From positions 2,021 through 51,291 of IMG/VR virus record IMGVR_UViG_3300030328_003125: a stretch of DNA of 49,271 bases; one strand, written 5' to 3'. Within the stretch, counting starts at the first letter, position 1; each line of letters opens with the position of its first letter. The position numbers and the translations under genes are program-made. The DNA is from a virus. Positions 8,118 through 17,500 of this stretch are shown here, piece by piece. A model generated the notes under the pieces. The model saw only the letters and a list, made by a program, of their open reading frames with translations. It did not search any database and had not been told where the DNA came from.

Positions 8118-9218
8118 ATGGAATTAAAAGTTAGAGAAGTAGGGAAAGTAGAAGAATCTGCTGCCCAAGTAGAAGAAAAACTACTAAAACAAAACGAAGA
8201 AAAACAAACTATTCAAGAAGAAAAAAGTGTTGAAGCAGCTATAGAGCCACAACAAGAAGCAGAAGCTGTGCCAACAGAACAAAAATCTTTAGAAGAAAAA
8301 GATGTTCTTGAATATATAAGAAATAGATACGATAGGCCTATAGAATCATTTGATGATTTAATGGCTAAGCGAGAAGAAAAGGAAGAATTACCTGAAGATG
8401 TCGCAGCGTATTTTAAATATAAAAAGGAAACAGGGCGTGGAATTAATGATTATGTAAAACTTAATCGAGATTTTGACGAAATGAATCCTGATGTTTTGTT
8501 AACTGAATATTTTTTAGACAGTGAAGCAGCAATAGATGAAGAAGATGTAGAAGCCTTAATGGATGATTATACATTTGATGCAGATATTGATGATGAAAAA
8601 ACTATTAAAAAAATAAAGTTAGCAAAGAAAAGAAAAGTTGTTGAAGCTAGAAAATACTTTAATGAGCAAAAAGATAAGTATAAACAACCGCTTGAGTCAA
8701 GCAAGGAAGTTTTATCTAATGATGCTCAACAAGAATTAGACCAGTATAGACAATATGTTGATGATGCGAAAACGCAAGCAGAACAGCAAAAAAGAAAAGC
8801 TGATTGGTTTGCGCAAAAAACAGAAGAGGTGTTTTCGAATGAATTCAAAGGTTTTGAGTTTAAGGTAGGAGAAAATAGCGTAATGTACAATCCAGGAGAA
8901 GCAACGGAATTAAAGAAATCTCAAGGAAATATTATGAACTTTGTTCAAAAATATTTAGGCGAAGATGGATTAATGAAAGATGCACCAGGATATCATAAAG
9001 CGTTATCATTAGCGATGAACCCTGAAAAGTTTGCTCAGTTCTTTTATGAACAAGGTAAAACTGAAGCAATAGAAAGCGATGCGCGTAAAACTAAAAATAT
9101 AAATATGAAGTTACGCTCTGCGCCAGAAGTTGTTAAACAGGGAGGGACGCAAATTAGAACTGTTAATAATGACTCTGGAAACAGATTAAAAATTAAGAGT
9201 TCACGAATTAGAAAATGA
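8118..9218 (+). CDS. Putative capsid scaffolding protein
   Basis: A 366-residue, highly charged, helical protein between portal and major capsid genes, the standard place of the scaffold. The first 70 residues are Glu/Gln/Lys low-complexity; the middle is acidic (EEDVEALMDDYTFDADIDDE) and followed by coiled coils (residues about 155-235); the C-terminus is basic (RLKIKSSRIRK), as expected of a scaffold that docks on the capsid shell. Such proteins guide shell assembly and leave before or during packaging. No protease motif is visible. Function rests on composition and position. Confidence 0.65.
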   Translation: MELKVREVGKVEESAAQVEEKLLKQNEEKQTIQEEKSVEAAIEPQQEAEAVPTEQKSLEEKDVLEYIRNRYDRPIESFDDLMAKREEKEELPEDVAAYFKYKKETGRGINDYVKLNRDFDEMNPDVLLTEYFLDSEAAIDEEDVEALMDDYTFDADIDDEKTIKKIKLAKKRKVVEARKYFNEQKDKYKQPLESSKEVLSNDAQQELDQYRQYVDDAKTQAEQQKRKADWFAQKTEEVFSNEFKGFEFKVGENSVMYNPGEATELKKSQGNIMNFVQKYLGEDGLMKDAPGYHKALSLAMNPEKFAQFFYEQGKTEAIESDARKTKNINMKLRSAPEVVKQGGTQIRTVNNDSGNRLKIKSSRIRK

Positions 9219-9247
9219 TTTATTAAACTTAAAAAAAATTAGAAATT

Positions 9248-10696
9248 ATGCCAGGAAGTATTGAAACAGGTGGCTTGTTAAATTATCAGTTGCAGCCAAG
9301 TGCGCAGCAGATTACAACATCCACTAATTATATCAATAACTTCGATTTCTTAAGTACTTATCTTCCAGATACGTATGAAAAAGAATTCGAACGTTATGGT
9401 AACAGAACAGTATCATCATTCTTAAGAATGGTAGGTGCTGAAATGCCTTCAAACTCAGATAAAGTAATCTGGGCGGAGCAAGGTAGATTACACGTAAAAT
9501 ATACAGGAGTAACATCAGGTGCAGCAGCGGCTCAAGACACTGCTACATGGACAGTTCCAGCAGCTCAAATAATTCCAGCTACACAGCCACAAACTGGTGC
9601 AGCAGGAGGAATTGCTATAAGAGTTGGACACACTGTTATGTTCTCTGACTCTACACCAGGGTCTACATTCACTAACAAAGCAGTTGTAACAGCTGTAGAT
9701 TATCCTAACAGAACGTTTGACGTAGCTTATTATGAAGCTGGAGGTCAAACTATGGCAGCAGCAGTTGATTGTGATGTATTTATTTACGGTTCAGAATTTA
9801 AAAAAGGTCAAGTTGGTATGCCAGAAACTTTAATCTCTGACGATTCTATATTCTCTAATTCACCTATTATCTTAAAAGATACTTACAAGGTGAATGGTTC
9901 GGATATGGCTCAAATCGGATGGATTGAAATTTCAGGTGAAGACGGGGCTAATGGATATCTATGGTATCTAAAGTCTGAGCACGACACAAGATTACGTTTT
10001 GACGATTACCTAGAAACAGCTATGGTGGAAGCAGTTCCAGCAGAAGCAGCTTCAGGAGCTATTGCGAATGCAGCAGGTATAGCAGGTAACAAAGGTTCAG
10101 AAGGTATCTTCCACGTAGTGGGGACAAGAGGAAATGTATGGTCAGGTGGAAACCCAACTGTCTTAGCTGACTTCGATGCAATTATCGAAAGATTAGATAA
10201 GCAAGGTTCTATTGAAGAGAATGTATTATTCTTAAATAGACAATTTGGTTTTGACATTGATGATATGTTAGCTTCACAAAACTCATATGGAAACGGTGGT
10301 TCTTCTTATGGTCTTTTTGACAATGATGAAGAAATGGCGTTAAATTTAGGATTCAGAGGATTCCGTAGAGGATATGACTTCTACAAGTCTGACTGGAAAT
10401 ACCTAAATGACCCTACAATGAGAGGTGGACTAGTTGGAGGAGCTATCAATGGATTGATGGTGCCAGCAGGTTCAACTACAGTATATGACCAAATTTTAGG
10501 TAGAAATGCTAAGAGACCATTTTTACATGTTAGATATAGAGCTTCAGAAACTGAAGATAGAAGATATAAAACATGGATTACTGGTGGAGCAGGAGGAGCA
10601 GCTACGTCTGATGTAGACGTAATGTCTGTAAACTTCTTATCTGAAAGATGTGTATGTACTATGGGTGCAAATAACTTCTTCTTATTTAAAGCTTAA
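9248..10696 (+). CDS. Major capsid protein
   Basis: A 482-residue protein that follows the scaffold gene and is closed by a strong terminator, as expected for the most abundant virion protein. An N-terminal arm (about 60 residues, Gln/Asn/Thr-rich) precedes the sequence KEFERYGNRTVSSFLRMVG. An Ala/Thr-rich beta insert covers about residues 85-170, and Gly-rich loops and a beta-rich C-terminus (HVRYRASETEDRRYKTW) follow, compatible with the HK97 fold. Codon use is noticeably less AT-biased than in neighbouring genes (many GGT, GCA, CCA, AAC), consistent with high expression. No HK97-type maturation cleavage site can be assigned. Confidence 0.85.
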   Translation: MPGSIETGGLLNYQLQPSAQQITTSTNYINNFDFLSTYLPDTYEKEFERYGNRTVSSFLRMVGAEMPSNSDKVIWAEQGRLHVKYTGVTSGAAAAQDTATWTVPAAQIIPATQPQTGAAGGIAIRVGHTVMFSDSTPGSTFTNKAVVTAVDYPNRTFDVAYYEAGGQTMAAAVDCDVFIYGSEFKKGQVGMPETLISDDSIFSNSPIILKDTYKVNGSDMAQIGWIEISGEDGANGYLWYLKSEHDTRLRFDDYLETAMVEAVPAEAASGAIANAAGIAGNKGSEGIFHVVGTRGNVWSGGNPTVLADFDAIIERLDKQGSIEENVLFLNRQFGFDIDDMLASQNSYGNGGSSYGLFDNDEEMALNLGFRGFRRGYDFYKSDWKYLNDPTMRGGLVGGAINGLMVPAGSTTVYDQILGRNAKRPFLHVRYRASETEDRRYKTWITGGAGGAATSDVDVMSVNFLSERCVCTMGANNFFLFKA

Positions 10697-10712
10697 GAAG
10701 ATAATTAATAAG

Positions 10713-10740
10713 GGGAGGGGTTCGCTCCTCCCTTTTTTTT
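10713..10740 (+). terminator. Intrinsic terminator after major capsid gene
   Basis: An 8-bp stem GGGAGGGG/CTCCTCCC (one G-U pair) with a TTCG tetraloop is followed directly by eight T. It lies 17 bases after the capsid stop. Confidence 0.92.
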
Positions 10741-10761
10741 AATCTAATAAAATCTAATAAA

Positions 10762-11496
10762 ATGAAAAAGAAAACATTAAAAACAGAGACATATGTCTTG
10801 CAAAACGGTGAATCACCGTTATCTTACATGCTAGCTTCTCATCATAATAAAAGAAATACATTGTTGTATTGGGATGAGGAAAAACAAATTAATAGAGAAT
10901 TATGTTACGCTAGAAATCAAAAATCAATTTTTGCTGACGAACAAGATGGGAATAAAATACTAGAACCTATTGTATTTGAAGATGGAATGTTAATTGTTCC
11001 TAAAGACAACCCTATGCTTCAACAGTTTTTAGAATTCCATCCTAGTTATAATAAACTTTTCCGTAAAGTAAATACCGAAAAAGATGCTGCTCAAGAAGTT
11101 GAAGTGTTAAACGCACAAGTAGAGGCTTTAGTAGAAGCTCGTGCAATGGAGATTGGACAGCTAGAAACAGTATCTCGTGTTTTATTTAACGTAGATGTTA
11201 GTAAAATTAGTACAGCAGAATTAAAAAGAGACGTATTAGTTTATGCTAAAAATGAACCTGAAAACTTTTTAAACATTATAAACGACCCTATGCTTAAGTT
11301 AATGGCTGAAGTGCAATCATTTTTTGATGATGGAAAGTTAATGATGAAAAAACAAAATGTTCACTTTAACACTAAGACTAATAAAAAACGAATGATGACT
11401 GTACCGTTTGGGGAAGATAGAAATGAAATGATTGCTCATTACTTAAAATCTGACGAAGGTATAGAAACATTAAAGTTTTTACAAAAAATAAAATAA
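10762..11496 (+). CDS. Head-associated protein of unknown function
   Basis: A 244-residue soluble protein. The N-terminus is beta-type with NGESPLSYMLASHHNKRNTL and a repeated 'value' style (YWDEEKQINRELCYA), the middle is a helical segment (about 105-140, AAQEVEVLNAQVEALVEARA), and the basic C-terminus has KTNKKRMMTVPFGEDRNEMI. It sits between two strong terminators, so it forms a one-gene unit. Ten bases repeated in tandem (AATCTAATAA at 10741-10760) lie directly before the ATG. I do not know the family; conservation of place after the capsid gene suggests a virion or head-completion role. Confidence 0.6.
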   Translation: MKKKTLKTETYVLQNGESPLSYMLASHHNKRNTLLYWDEEKQINRELCYARNQKSIFADEQDGNKILEPIVFEDGMLIVPKDNPMLQQFLEFHPSYNKLFRKVNTEKDAAQEVEVLNAQVEALVEARAMEIGQLETVSRVLFNVDVSKISTAELKRDVLVYAKNEPENFLNIINDPMLKLMAEVQSFFDDGKLMMKKQNVHFNTKTNKKRMMTVPFGEDRNEMIAHYLKSDEGIETLKFLQKIK

Positions 11497-11524
11497 TCGG
11501 TGTGTAGGCACATATTTTAGAAAG

Positions 11525-11555
11525 AGAGACTGCTTAAAACAGTCTCTTTTTTTTT
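11525..11555 (+). terminator. Intrinsic terminator
   Basis: Perfect 8-bp stem AGAGACTG/CAGTCTCT with a 7-base loop, followed by a run of T. It ends the 244-residue gene, and a promoter element begins four bases further on. Confidence 0.92.
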
Positions 11556-11558
11556 AGT

Positions 11559-11566
11559 TATCTTTG
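11559..11566 (+). promoter_or_regulatory. Bacteroidota-type promoter -7 element (TATCTTTG)
   Basis: TATCTTTG is placed between a terminator and the ATG at 11597 (30 bases), so it should restart transcription for the three paralogous genes. No convincing -33 TTG is visible because the terminator T-tract occupies that place. Confidence 0.65.
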
Positions 11567-11596
11567 TACTTTATTAACCTAATTATATTATTTATT

Positions 11597-11896
11597 ATGG
11601 AAAAATACATAACAATTAAAACAGCGTTCGGAAATTTTATGATTTCTTGCAACGATATTAAAGGCATAGAGCAATTAAGTACTACTAAAGTAAAAATGAT
11701 TTACGGAAACGGTAAAAACATTGAGCTAGACCACACGGCAGTTGGAGCAGCAGTTGTTACACCAAGAACTCTTGTAAGTGATGCGGTAGAAGCAGCGTTA
11801 GCAACCGACTGGAGAAGTGTAACCCGCGTTGTAGACTGTTCTTTTGTTGCAGCAACAGGCGCACAAGCAGAATGGACGGCTGTAGGACAAAACTAA
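11597..11896 (+). CDS. Tandem paralog 1, small putative virion protein
   Basis: A 99-residue protein starting MEKYITIKTAFGNFMI. I chose the ATG at 11597 because the two following genes begin with the same MEK(Y/F)hxI motif and the 33 bases around this start (11573-11605) recur almost unchanged before the next gene. The body is a short beta sheet (STTKVKMIYGNGKNIEL) and a C-terminal helix (SDAVEAALATDWRSVT). The pair with the next gene is an evident duplication. Possible roles are head decoration or a small tail component; nothing decides between them. Confidence 0.65.
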   Translation: MEKYITIKTAFGNFMISCNDIKGIEQLSTTKVKMIYGNGKNIELDHTAVGAAVVTPRTLVSDAVEAALATDWRSVTRVVDCSFVAATGAQAEWTAVGQN

Positions 11897-11921
11897 TATT
11901 AACCTAATTTTATTATTTATT

Positions 11922-12209
11922 ATGGAAAAATTTTTAAAAATAAATGTCGCAAGTGCTGGAGGCCCAACGCAGCTGGTAGCTTTACACGACTTAAAACTAG
12001 TGGAACAAACTAGTACTACTGTTGTTAAACTTTCTTACAACGGTGGAAGAGTAACTACTATTACTTGGCCTAATGGTGAAGCATTTCCTGCATTACAGAC
12101 TTCGGTACAAAATGCAGTAAAAGCAGCTTTAGCAACAGGTTGGACTGAAGTAGCTTACCCTTATCTCGCGAAGAAAGATGGATATGTTGACACAATAGTA
12201 ACAGCTTAA
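11922..12209 (+). CDS. Tandem paralog 2, small putative virion protein
   Basis: A 95-residue paralog of the preceding protein: MEKFLKINVA, VEQTSTTVVKLSYNGG, and the helix QNAVKAALATGWTEVA align with it block by block. The leader and first codons (11898-11930) match the leader of the first copy in 32 of 33 bases, which points to duplication of leader plus gene. The final residues differ (KKDGYVDTIVTA). It is directly followed by the third copy. Confidence 0.65.
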   Translation: MEKFLKINVASAGGPTQLVALHDLKLVEQTSTTVVKLSYNGGRVTTITWPNGEAFPALQTSVQNAVKAALATGWTEVAYPYLAKKDGYVDTIVTA

Positions 12210-12221
12210 ATGTATATAAAA

Positions 12222-12836
12222 ATGGAAAAATTTTTGGAAATAGATGTAGCAAGAGAAGTCGATAGTGGACAGGCTACATCAGATGGGACTGGTTCAGGAA
12301 ATGGGCCAAATAAATTAAATGACTCAGGTCAAAACTTTGTAGCTACAGTAGCTGTTGGAGACTGGGTATATGTTTACGGAGTAAATGGTACGCCACAAGC
12401 GTCACCGCATTTATATCAAGTGGCTACAGTAGACAGTAATACAGAACTTACTTTAACTCCTAAAGGCGCTACAGCTGGATTAGGAACTGGAGTTGTTAAT
12501 CAAGGAGATTATTATATATATTCTAATACAGTGACTCAGAGTCAAATGGTAGGAGTGTCGGATGTAATTACTGCTAGAGAAAATACTCCTGACGCAGCAA
12601 ATGTTAAATTAAACCTGCTATATAATAGAGATAATCCTCAATTATCAATACAATTTGTATTTGCAAATAATGGTGCTAACGATAACAGTGCAGATATGAT
12701 GAATGGATATAATGCAGCAGTTGAGAATTTATATCATTCTACATGGCCAAATGTTACAGGCAAGTGGGAAGATAAAATAACAAATGCAGGAGTTGTTTCT
12801 AAGGCCTATAAAATATTAAGTGTTAAAAAAGTATAG
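12222..12836 (+). CDS. Tandem paralog 3 with inserted beta-rich domain
   Basis: A 204-residue third member. The N-terminus MEKFLEIDVAR and the C-terminal pattern (DVITARE, VKLNLLYNRD, NAAVENLYHSTWPNVT) match the two smaller paralogs, but about 95 residues are inserted between them: Gly/Thr/Asp-rich, with VAVGDWVYVYGVNG and LYQVATVDSNTELTLTP, looking like a small beta barrel. I start at 12222 rather than 12210 because of the shared MEKF motif. A terminator follows. The insertion could expose an extra domain on the virion surface; this is inference. Confidence 0.62.
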   Translation: MEKFLEIDVAREVDSGQATSDGTGSGNGPNKLNDSGQNFVATVAVGDWVYVYGVNGTPQASPHLYQVATVDSNTELTLTPKGATAGLGTGVVNQGDYYIYSNTVTQSQMVGVSDVITARENTPDAANVKLNLLYNRDNPQLSIQFVFANNGANDNSADMMNGYNAAVENLYHSTWPNVTGKWEDKITNAGVVSKAYKILSVKKV

Positions 12837-12857
12837 ATTAAACTCAATATAATTAAG

Positions 12858-12892
12858 AGAGGTTGCTAAAAAAAAGTAACCTCTTTTTTTTT
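12858..12892 (+). terminator. Intrinsic terminator
   Basis: 9-bp stem AGAGGTTGC/GTAACCTCT (one G-U pair) with an A-rich loop and a following run of eight T. It closes the unit with the three paralogs. Confidence 0.9.
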
Positions 12893-12895
12893 ACT

Positions 12896-12903
12896 TATCT
12901 TTG
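12896..12903 (+). promoter_or_regulatory. Bacteroidota-type promoter -7 element (TATCTTTG)
   Basis: TATCTTTG sits directly after the terminator and 15 bases before the ATG at 12919. It repeats the terminator-promoter arrangement seen at 11525-11566 and would drive the connector and tail genes. Confidence 0.62.
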
Positions 12904-12918
12904 TAGAAAGAATATAAA

Positions 12919-13644
12919 ATGATTAACTCTGTTAGAAATACTGTATTAGCCATATTGAATAAAAACAACTATGGTTACATTTCTCCTAGCGATTTTAATT
13001 TATATGCTAAACAAGCTCAATTAGATTTATTTGAAGACTTGTTTTACGAATATAATTATCAAATTATTAAAGAGAATATGCGTCAATCAGGGACTGGTTA
13101 CGCTAACATTGCTAAAGGAATAGTAGAGGTAATTGATTTGTTTTCCACTACAGCTGTATTAGCTAATCCTGCCCCAGGAACAAATGAATACACAATGCCA
13201 GCTGATTATTATTTAATTAATAAAGTTTTATGTTATGATACAGCGGGAACTTCCCTTACGGGTGAAGCGGAGCGTGTAAGCCATAGTAAAATTACATTGT
13301 TAAATTCATCTAATTTAACTGCGCCTACTACCACGTACCCAGCATATACCACGCAAGCAGCTGTGATGACTGTGTATCCATCAACTATAAACGCAGCAGG
13401 TCAAGTTCAAGCACAATACATAAGGTACCCTGCCGACCCAGTATGGACATATTTACAAATAACTGGAGGAGAGCCTGTGTTTGACGGAAGTAATGTAGCT
13501 TATCAAGATTTTGAATTATCAGCTGATTATGAAACCGATTTAGTGGTAAAGATTTTACAATATGCAGGCGTATCAATAAGAGAAGCAGCTGTAGTTCAAT
13601 ATGCAAATACAGCAGAAATTAACGAAAATACATCAGAACAATAA
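12919..13644 (+). CDS. Head-tail connector (adaptor/ring-like) protein
   Basis: A 241-residue protein. The N-terminal helix bundle contains NNYGYISPSDFNLYAKQAQLDLFEDLFY, spread over residues 15-48, a pattern I associate with neck or ring proteins of Bacteroidota podoviruses. The middle is beta-type with PADYYLINKVLCYD, and the C-terminal half has ELSADYETDLVVKILQYAGVSI. Its length and position (after the capsid block, before the long tail-hub gene) fit an adaptor docking below the portal. The stop overlaps the next start in TAATG, so the two connector genes are coupled. Confidence 0.65.
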   Translation: MINSVRNTVLAILNKNNYGYISPSDFNLYAKQAQLDLFEDLFYEYNYQIIKENMRQSGTGYANIAKGIVEVIDLFSTTAVLANPAPGTNEYTMPADYYLINKVLCYDTAGTSLTGEAERVSHSKITLLNSSNLTAPTTTYPAYTTQAAVMTVYPSTINAAGQVQAQYIRYPADPVWTYLQITGGEPVFDGSNVAYQDFELSADYETDLVVKILQYAGVSIREAAVVQYANTAEINENTSEQ

Positions 13645-14567
13645 TGTCATACTTAAACGGATATCAATATTATACAAATTCAGGAACTGCACCGCAAGAT
13701 GCAAACTGGGGCTCATATCAATATGTTAGTCTTGATGATATAGTAAATAATTTTTTATTAATGTATGACGGAAATCATTCATTGGTTAATAATGAAGAAA
13801 GATATAAAATAAGATTTCACGCAAAAAGAGCAATACAAGAATTAAATTATGATGCATTTAAAGAAGTAAAAGCTTTAGAATTAAATGTAGGAGAAGATTT
13901 ACGATTTATATTACCTATAGATTATGTTAATTGGGTAAGGGTATCTATGTATAAAGATGGTGTATTAAGACCATTGACTGAAAACATACAACTCAACACA
14001 GCGTCTGCATACTTGCAAGACAGTGATAACAATTTATTGTTTGACCAGAATGGTAATATATTGCAGCCAGAATTTGCTACGATAGATGTAGACAGGTTAA
14101 GGGGAACAGAAAAAACTATGTACATAAACAACAACAGCGCTTATGATGGTCTTATGGGTTGGTGCTACAATGGATGCTGGTACTTTGACTTCCCTATTGG
14201 AGGGCATTATGGATTAAACACTGAAACGGCTAATGCTAATCCCACATTTAATATCAATAAAAAAAGCGGAACAATTACTTTTAGTTCAAACATAAAAGAA
14301 CAATTATGTATTCTTGAATATATATCAGACGGAATGGAAGGTGGTGTAGATGCAGATGTTACCGTTAATAAATTATTTGAAGATTATATATACGCTTATA
14401 TGCAATATGTTATTCTTAACTCTAAAATCGGTGTTCAAGAATATATTGTAACTCGTGCTAGAAAAAACAAATCAGCTTTATTAAGAAATGCAAAGATTAG
14501 ATTAAGCAATATTCATCCAGGGAGATTATTGATGAATATGAGAGGAAAAGATAAGTGGATAAAATAA
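13644..14567 (+). CDS. Head-tail connector/tail accessory protein
   Basis: A 307-residue protein following the first connector in a TAATG overlap. It shows ERYKIRFHAKRAIQELNYDA near residue 52, a beta region with FILPIDYVNWVRVSMYKDG (this strand pattern recurs in phage proteins of the P22 gp4/T7 gp11-like gatekeeper group), and a helical C-terminus rich in Arg/Lys (ARKNKSALLRNAKIRLS). It probably joins adaptor and tail hub. The gene order, rather than strong sequence similarity, carries this call. Confidence 0.62.
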   Translation: MSYLNGYQYYTNSGTAPQDANWGSYQYVSLDDIVNNFLLMYDGNHSLVNNEERYKIRFHAKRAIQELNYDAFKEVKALELNVGEDLRFILPIDYVNWVRVSMYKDGVLRPLTENIQLNTASAYLQDSDNNLLFDQNGNILQPEFATIDVDRLRGTEKTMYINNNSAYDGLMGWCYNGCWYFDFPIGGHYGLNTETANANPTFNINKKSGTITFSSNIKEQLCILEYISDGMEGGVDADVTVNKLFEDYIYAYMQYVILNSKIGVQEYIVTRARKNKSALLRNAKIRLSNIHPGRLLMNMRGKDKWIK

Positions 14568-14568
14568 G

Positions 14569-17500
14569 ATGGCTAAAACTACAAGAAATTTTATACAAGG
14601 CAGAATGAATAAAAGCGTTGATGAACGCTTAATTCCACAAGGTGAATATATAGATGCATTAAATGTAAGACTAGGTTCAACTGAAAATTCTGAAATAGGT
14701 TCAGTAGAAAACTCTAAAGGAAATAAACTTTTAGTAACCCCTGAATTTCCAACTGGCACTACACATGCATTTCAATGTCTAGGGGCTTATGCTGATGCCG
14801 CTAATGAAACTATATATTGGTTTATTCACGCAGACACCGTTAGCATTGGTTCAACTACAAAATTAGACATGATAGTGTCTTACAATAAGCTGAGTCAAAT
14901 TACAACTAATCATATTGTTAGTATTGACGATGGCGGTAATGTAAACACTACATTGAACTTTAGTGATACTTATTTAATCAATTCTATAAACAAAGTAGAA
15001 AATTTATTGTTTTTTTCTGACAATAAAAATCCTCCAAGATTTATAGATGTCAATAAAAACTATCCAGACCCGATAGGAAACATTGACCAGTTTTCAGCCG
15101 AAAGTATTTTAGTAATAAAAAAACCTCCTGTTGCTGCTCCTGCGATAAGACAGTTTAATACAAGTCAATCTGAAACTTATATGGATGAAAGATTTGTATG
15201 TTTTGCGTATAGGTATAAGTATGCTAATAATGAATACTCAGCCACTTCTCAGTGGACTTTACCAGCTTTTAGTCCTAAGCCTTTTAATTTAAGTTTAGAA
15301 AGTGCTTTAAATGAAGGAATGATAAATAATTTTAACACGGTAGAGGTAACCTATAATACTGGTAGTTCATTAGTGACTGAGGTAGAGTTGCTTTTTAAAG
15401 AAGCCGCAAGTAATACTATTAATATTATCGAATCATTTAATAAAGTGGAGTTAGGATTAGGCGACAATAATGATGAAACGATGATGTTTGATAATAATAA
15501 AATATTTACAATACTCGCGGATTCTGAAATTTTAAGATTATATGATAATGTTCCATTATTAGCAAAAGCGCAAACTATAATGGGGAACAGGTTAATGTAT
15601 GGAAATTATGTTGAAGGTTATGATTTAGTTGATTCTTTAGATAGCCCAATACAGTTTGATTATATAGCATCACTAAAACAAACAGCAATTAACGAAACAT
15701 TTTTGACACCAGTTTTTTCTGCTGGTAGTTATCAAATAGATTGTATTACTAGTAGTCCAGCTACTACAAGTTCTACAGATGCAGTTATGACTATTTATTT
15801 AACAGAGGATGGAACAGCTGGAGGAACGCCAATACCATTAAAAAGCGGAATGGTGTTAGATTTTGATGTTAACTTTATACATCACCAGTTTACTGGAGAT
15901 ACTTCGGGTTCTTTTACAGCTCCAACTGCAACTACGCCTTTAACTAATCTTCCATTTACATTTGTTTTACCTCAAGATTATTCTTCAGCTTTTGCTTTAG
16001 CAACTAGCCCTGAATTTGTTGCCTTTATGGGGTCTCCTACTAATATTCAAAAAGTAGCAGATTGTGCTAATGGAATATCTGTGTCTGATACTTTTAACTG
16101 TTTACTGCCTTCAGGATTAGCTGGAGCAAGCGGTGGTTCTACAACTACTTTATCAAAATGCTGGAGTGGTACTAAAGATTTATATTGCACAGGTAACACA
16201 ACTTTGTTTGACACAGCTTTTGCTACATTAGGTATTGTAACCAATTCTTCAAACGCATCTTCACTTGGTATTCAATTAATGTCTATGGCTTATGTAGATA
16301 CTTGTCCGCAAAATGGAGCGGCTACAGCAACACAAGTAGTATATGAATATTATAAATTTAGTGGAGCTCAAGTTAATATTAAAAGTATTGACACTTTACC
16401 AAGTTTAAAAAGTAACAGAAACTATGAAGCTGCTATTGTTTATATGGATGATTTTAACAGAAGTAGCACGCCTATTGTTAGTCCTAACAATACAGTTGCA
16501 GTAACTTGTGCTGATGCGGTAAATCGTAATCAAATACAAATAGAAATACCTACAACAATGCATCCGCCAAAATGGGCAACACGATATAAGTTTTGTGTTC
16601 AGCCAGATAGAAGTGGTTATGAAACTGTATATACAAACTTATTTTTTCAAGACCCTAAGAGTGCAAGAATATGGTGTTTGTTAGAAGGAGAGAATGCACA
16701 AAAAATAGAAAAAGGTGATAGATTAATTGTTAAAAGAGATAGCGATGGGCCGACTAGTAGATGTGTATATACTACTGTTTTAGAAAAAGAAGTAAAAATT
16801 GATGATTTTATCACAGTACCTATCCCTGGTACAACTGAAAATGCTGTAGTGCCTGCGGGGGCTTATATGGCTTTAGCGCCAAGAAACTTTTCAGCGGCAT
16901 TAGACCCAGACGCAGTGTTTAATCCAGGGACGAGTGGTATGGTAGCTACTGGGGGTAGCTCCACGTCTAATCCATCAAAAGATAGTGATTACGGCCCTCA
17001 GGTATATTATCTATTAAGCACGGTTTCAAACTCAGGAACAGCAACCACTGCTGACCCTAAATATGCAGATGTACCTGTTCCTCAAGGGAGTATTATTAAT
17101 ATGAATTTTCGTTTTGCTAGAATCGGGCCAGGAGACGGAAATAAAAATTGTGAGAGAGTAATTTATGAACTAGAACTAAACGGACTTGTATCTCAAAATG
17201 ATTATGTAAATATGTATGATTGGTTTGAAGGCGATAACATTGAGTCATTATTAAATGGAGGAGAATGGGAAGTAGGTGATTCTGGTGCAGACGGTACTTT
17301 TGAGTATGATGATTCTTTATACTATGGTAATGCATCTTCAACATCTTTAACAGCTTTTCAAGCTTCAAGTAATTTTGGTCAACATGTAAAAGAGTTTAAC
17401 ATGAGATTTTTTAGAGCTAATGATGTAGCAGGTACTGCAAGTACTAGTAATGCTATAGGTGTAGTAGTTAGGGGTGGTCGAGCTTGCGGTAGTTCAGAAA

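Noticed and set aside
12070-12252. Minus-strand frame over the tandem paralogs (60 residues)
   Set aside because: Shadow of the paralog coding sequence; no leader, and composition fits the reverse of Ala/Thr-rich codons.
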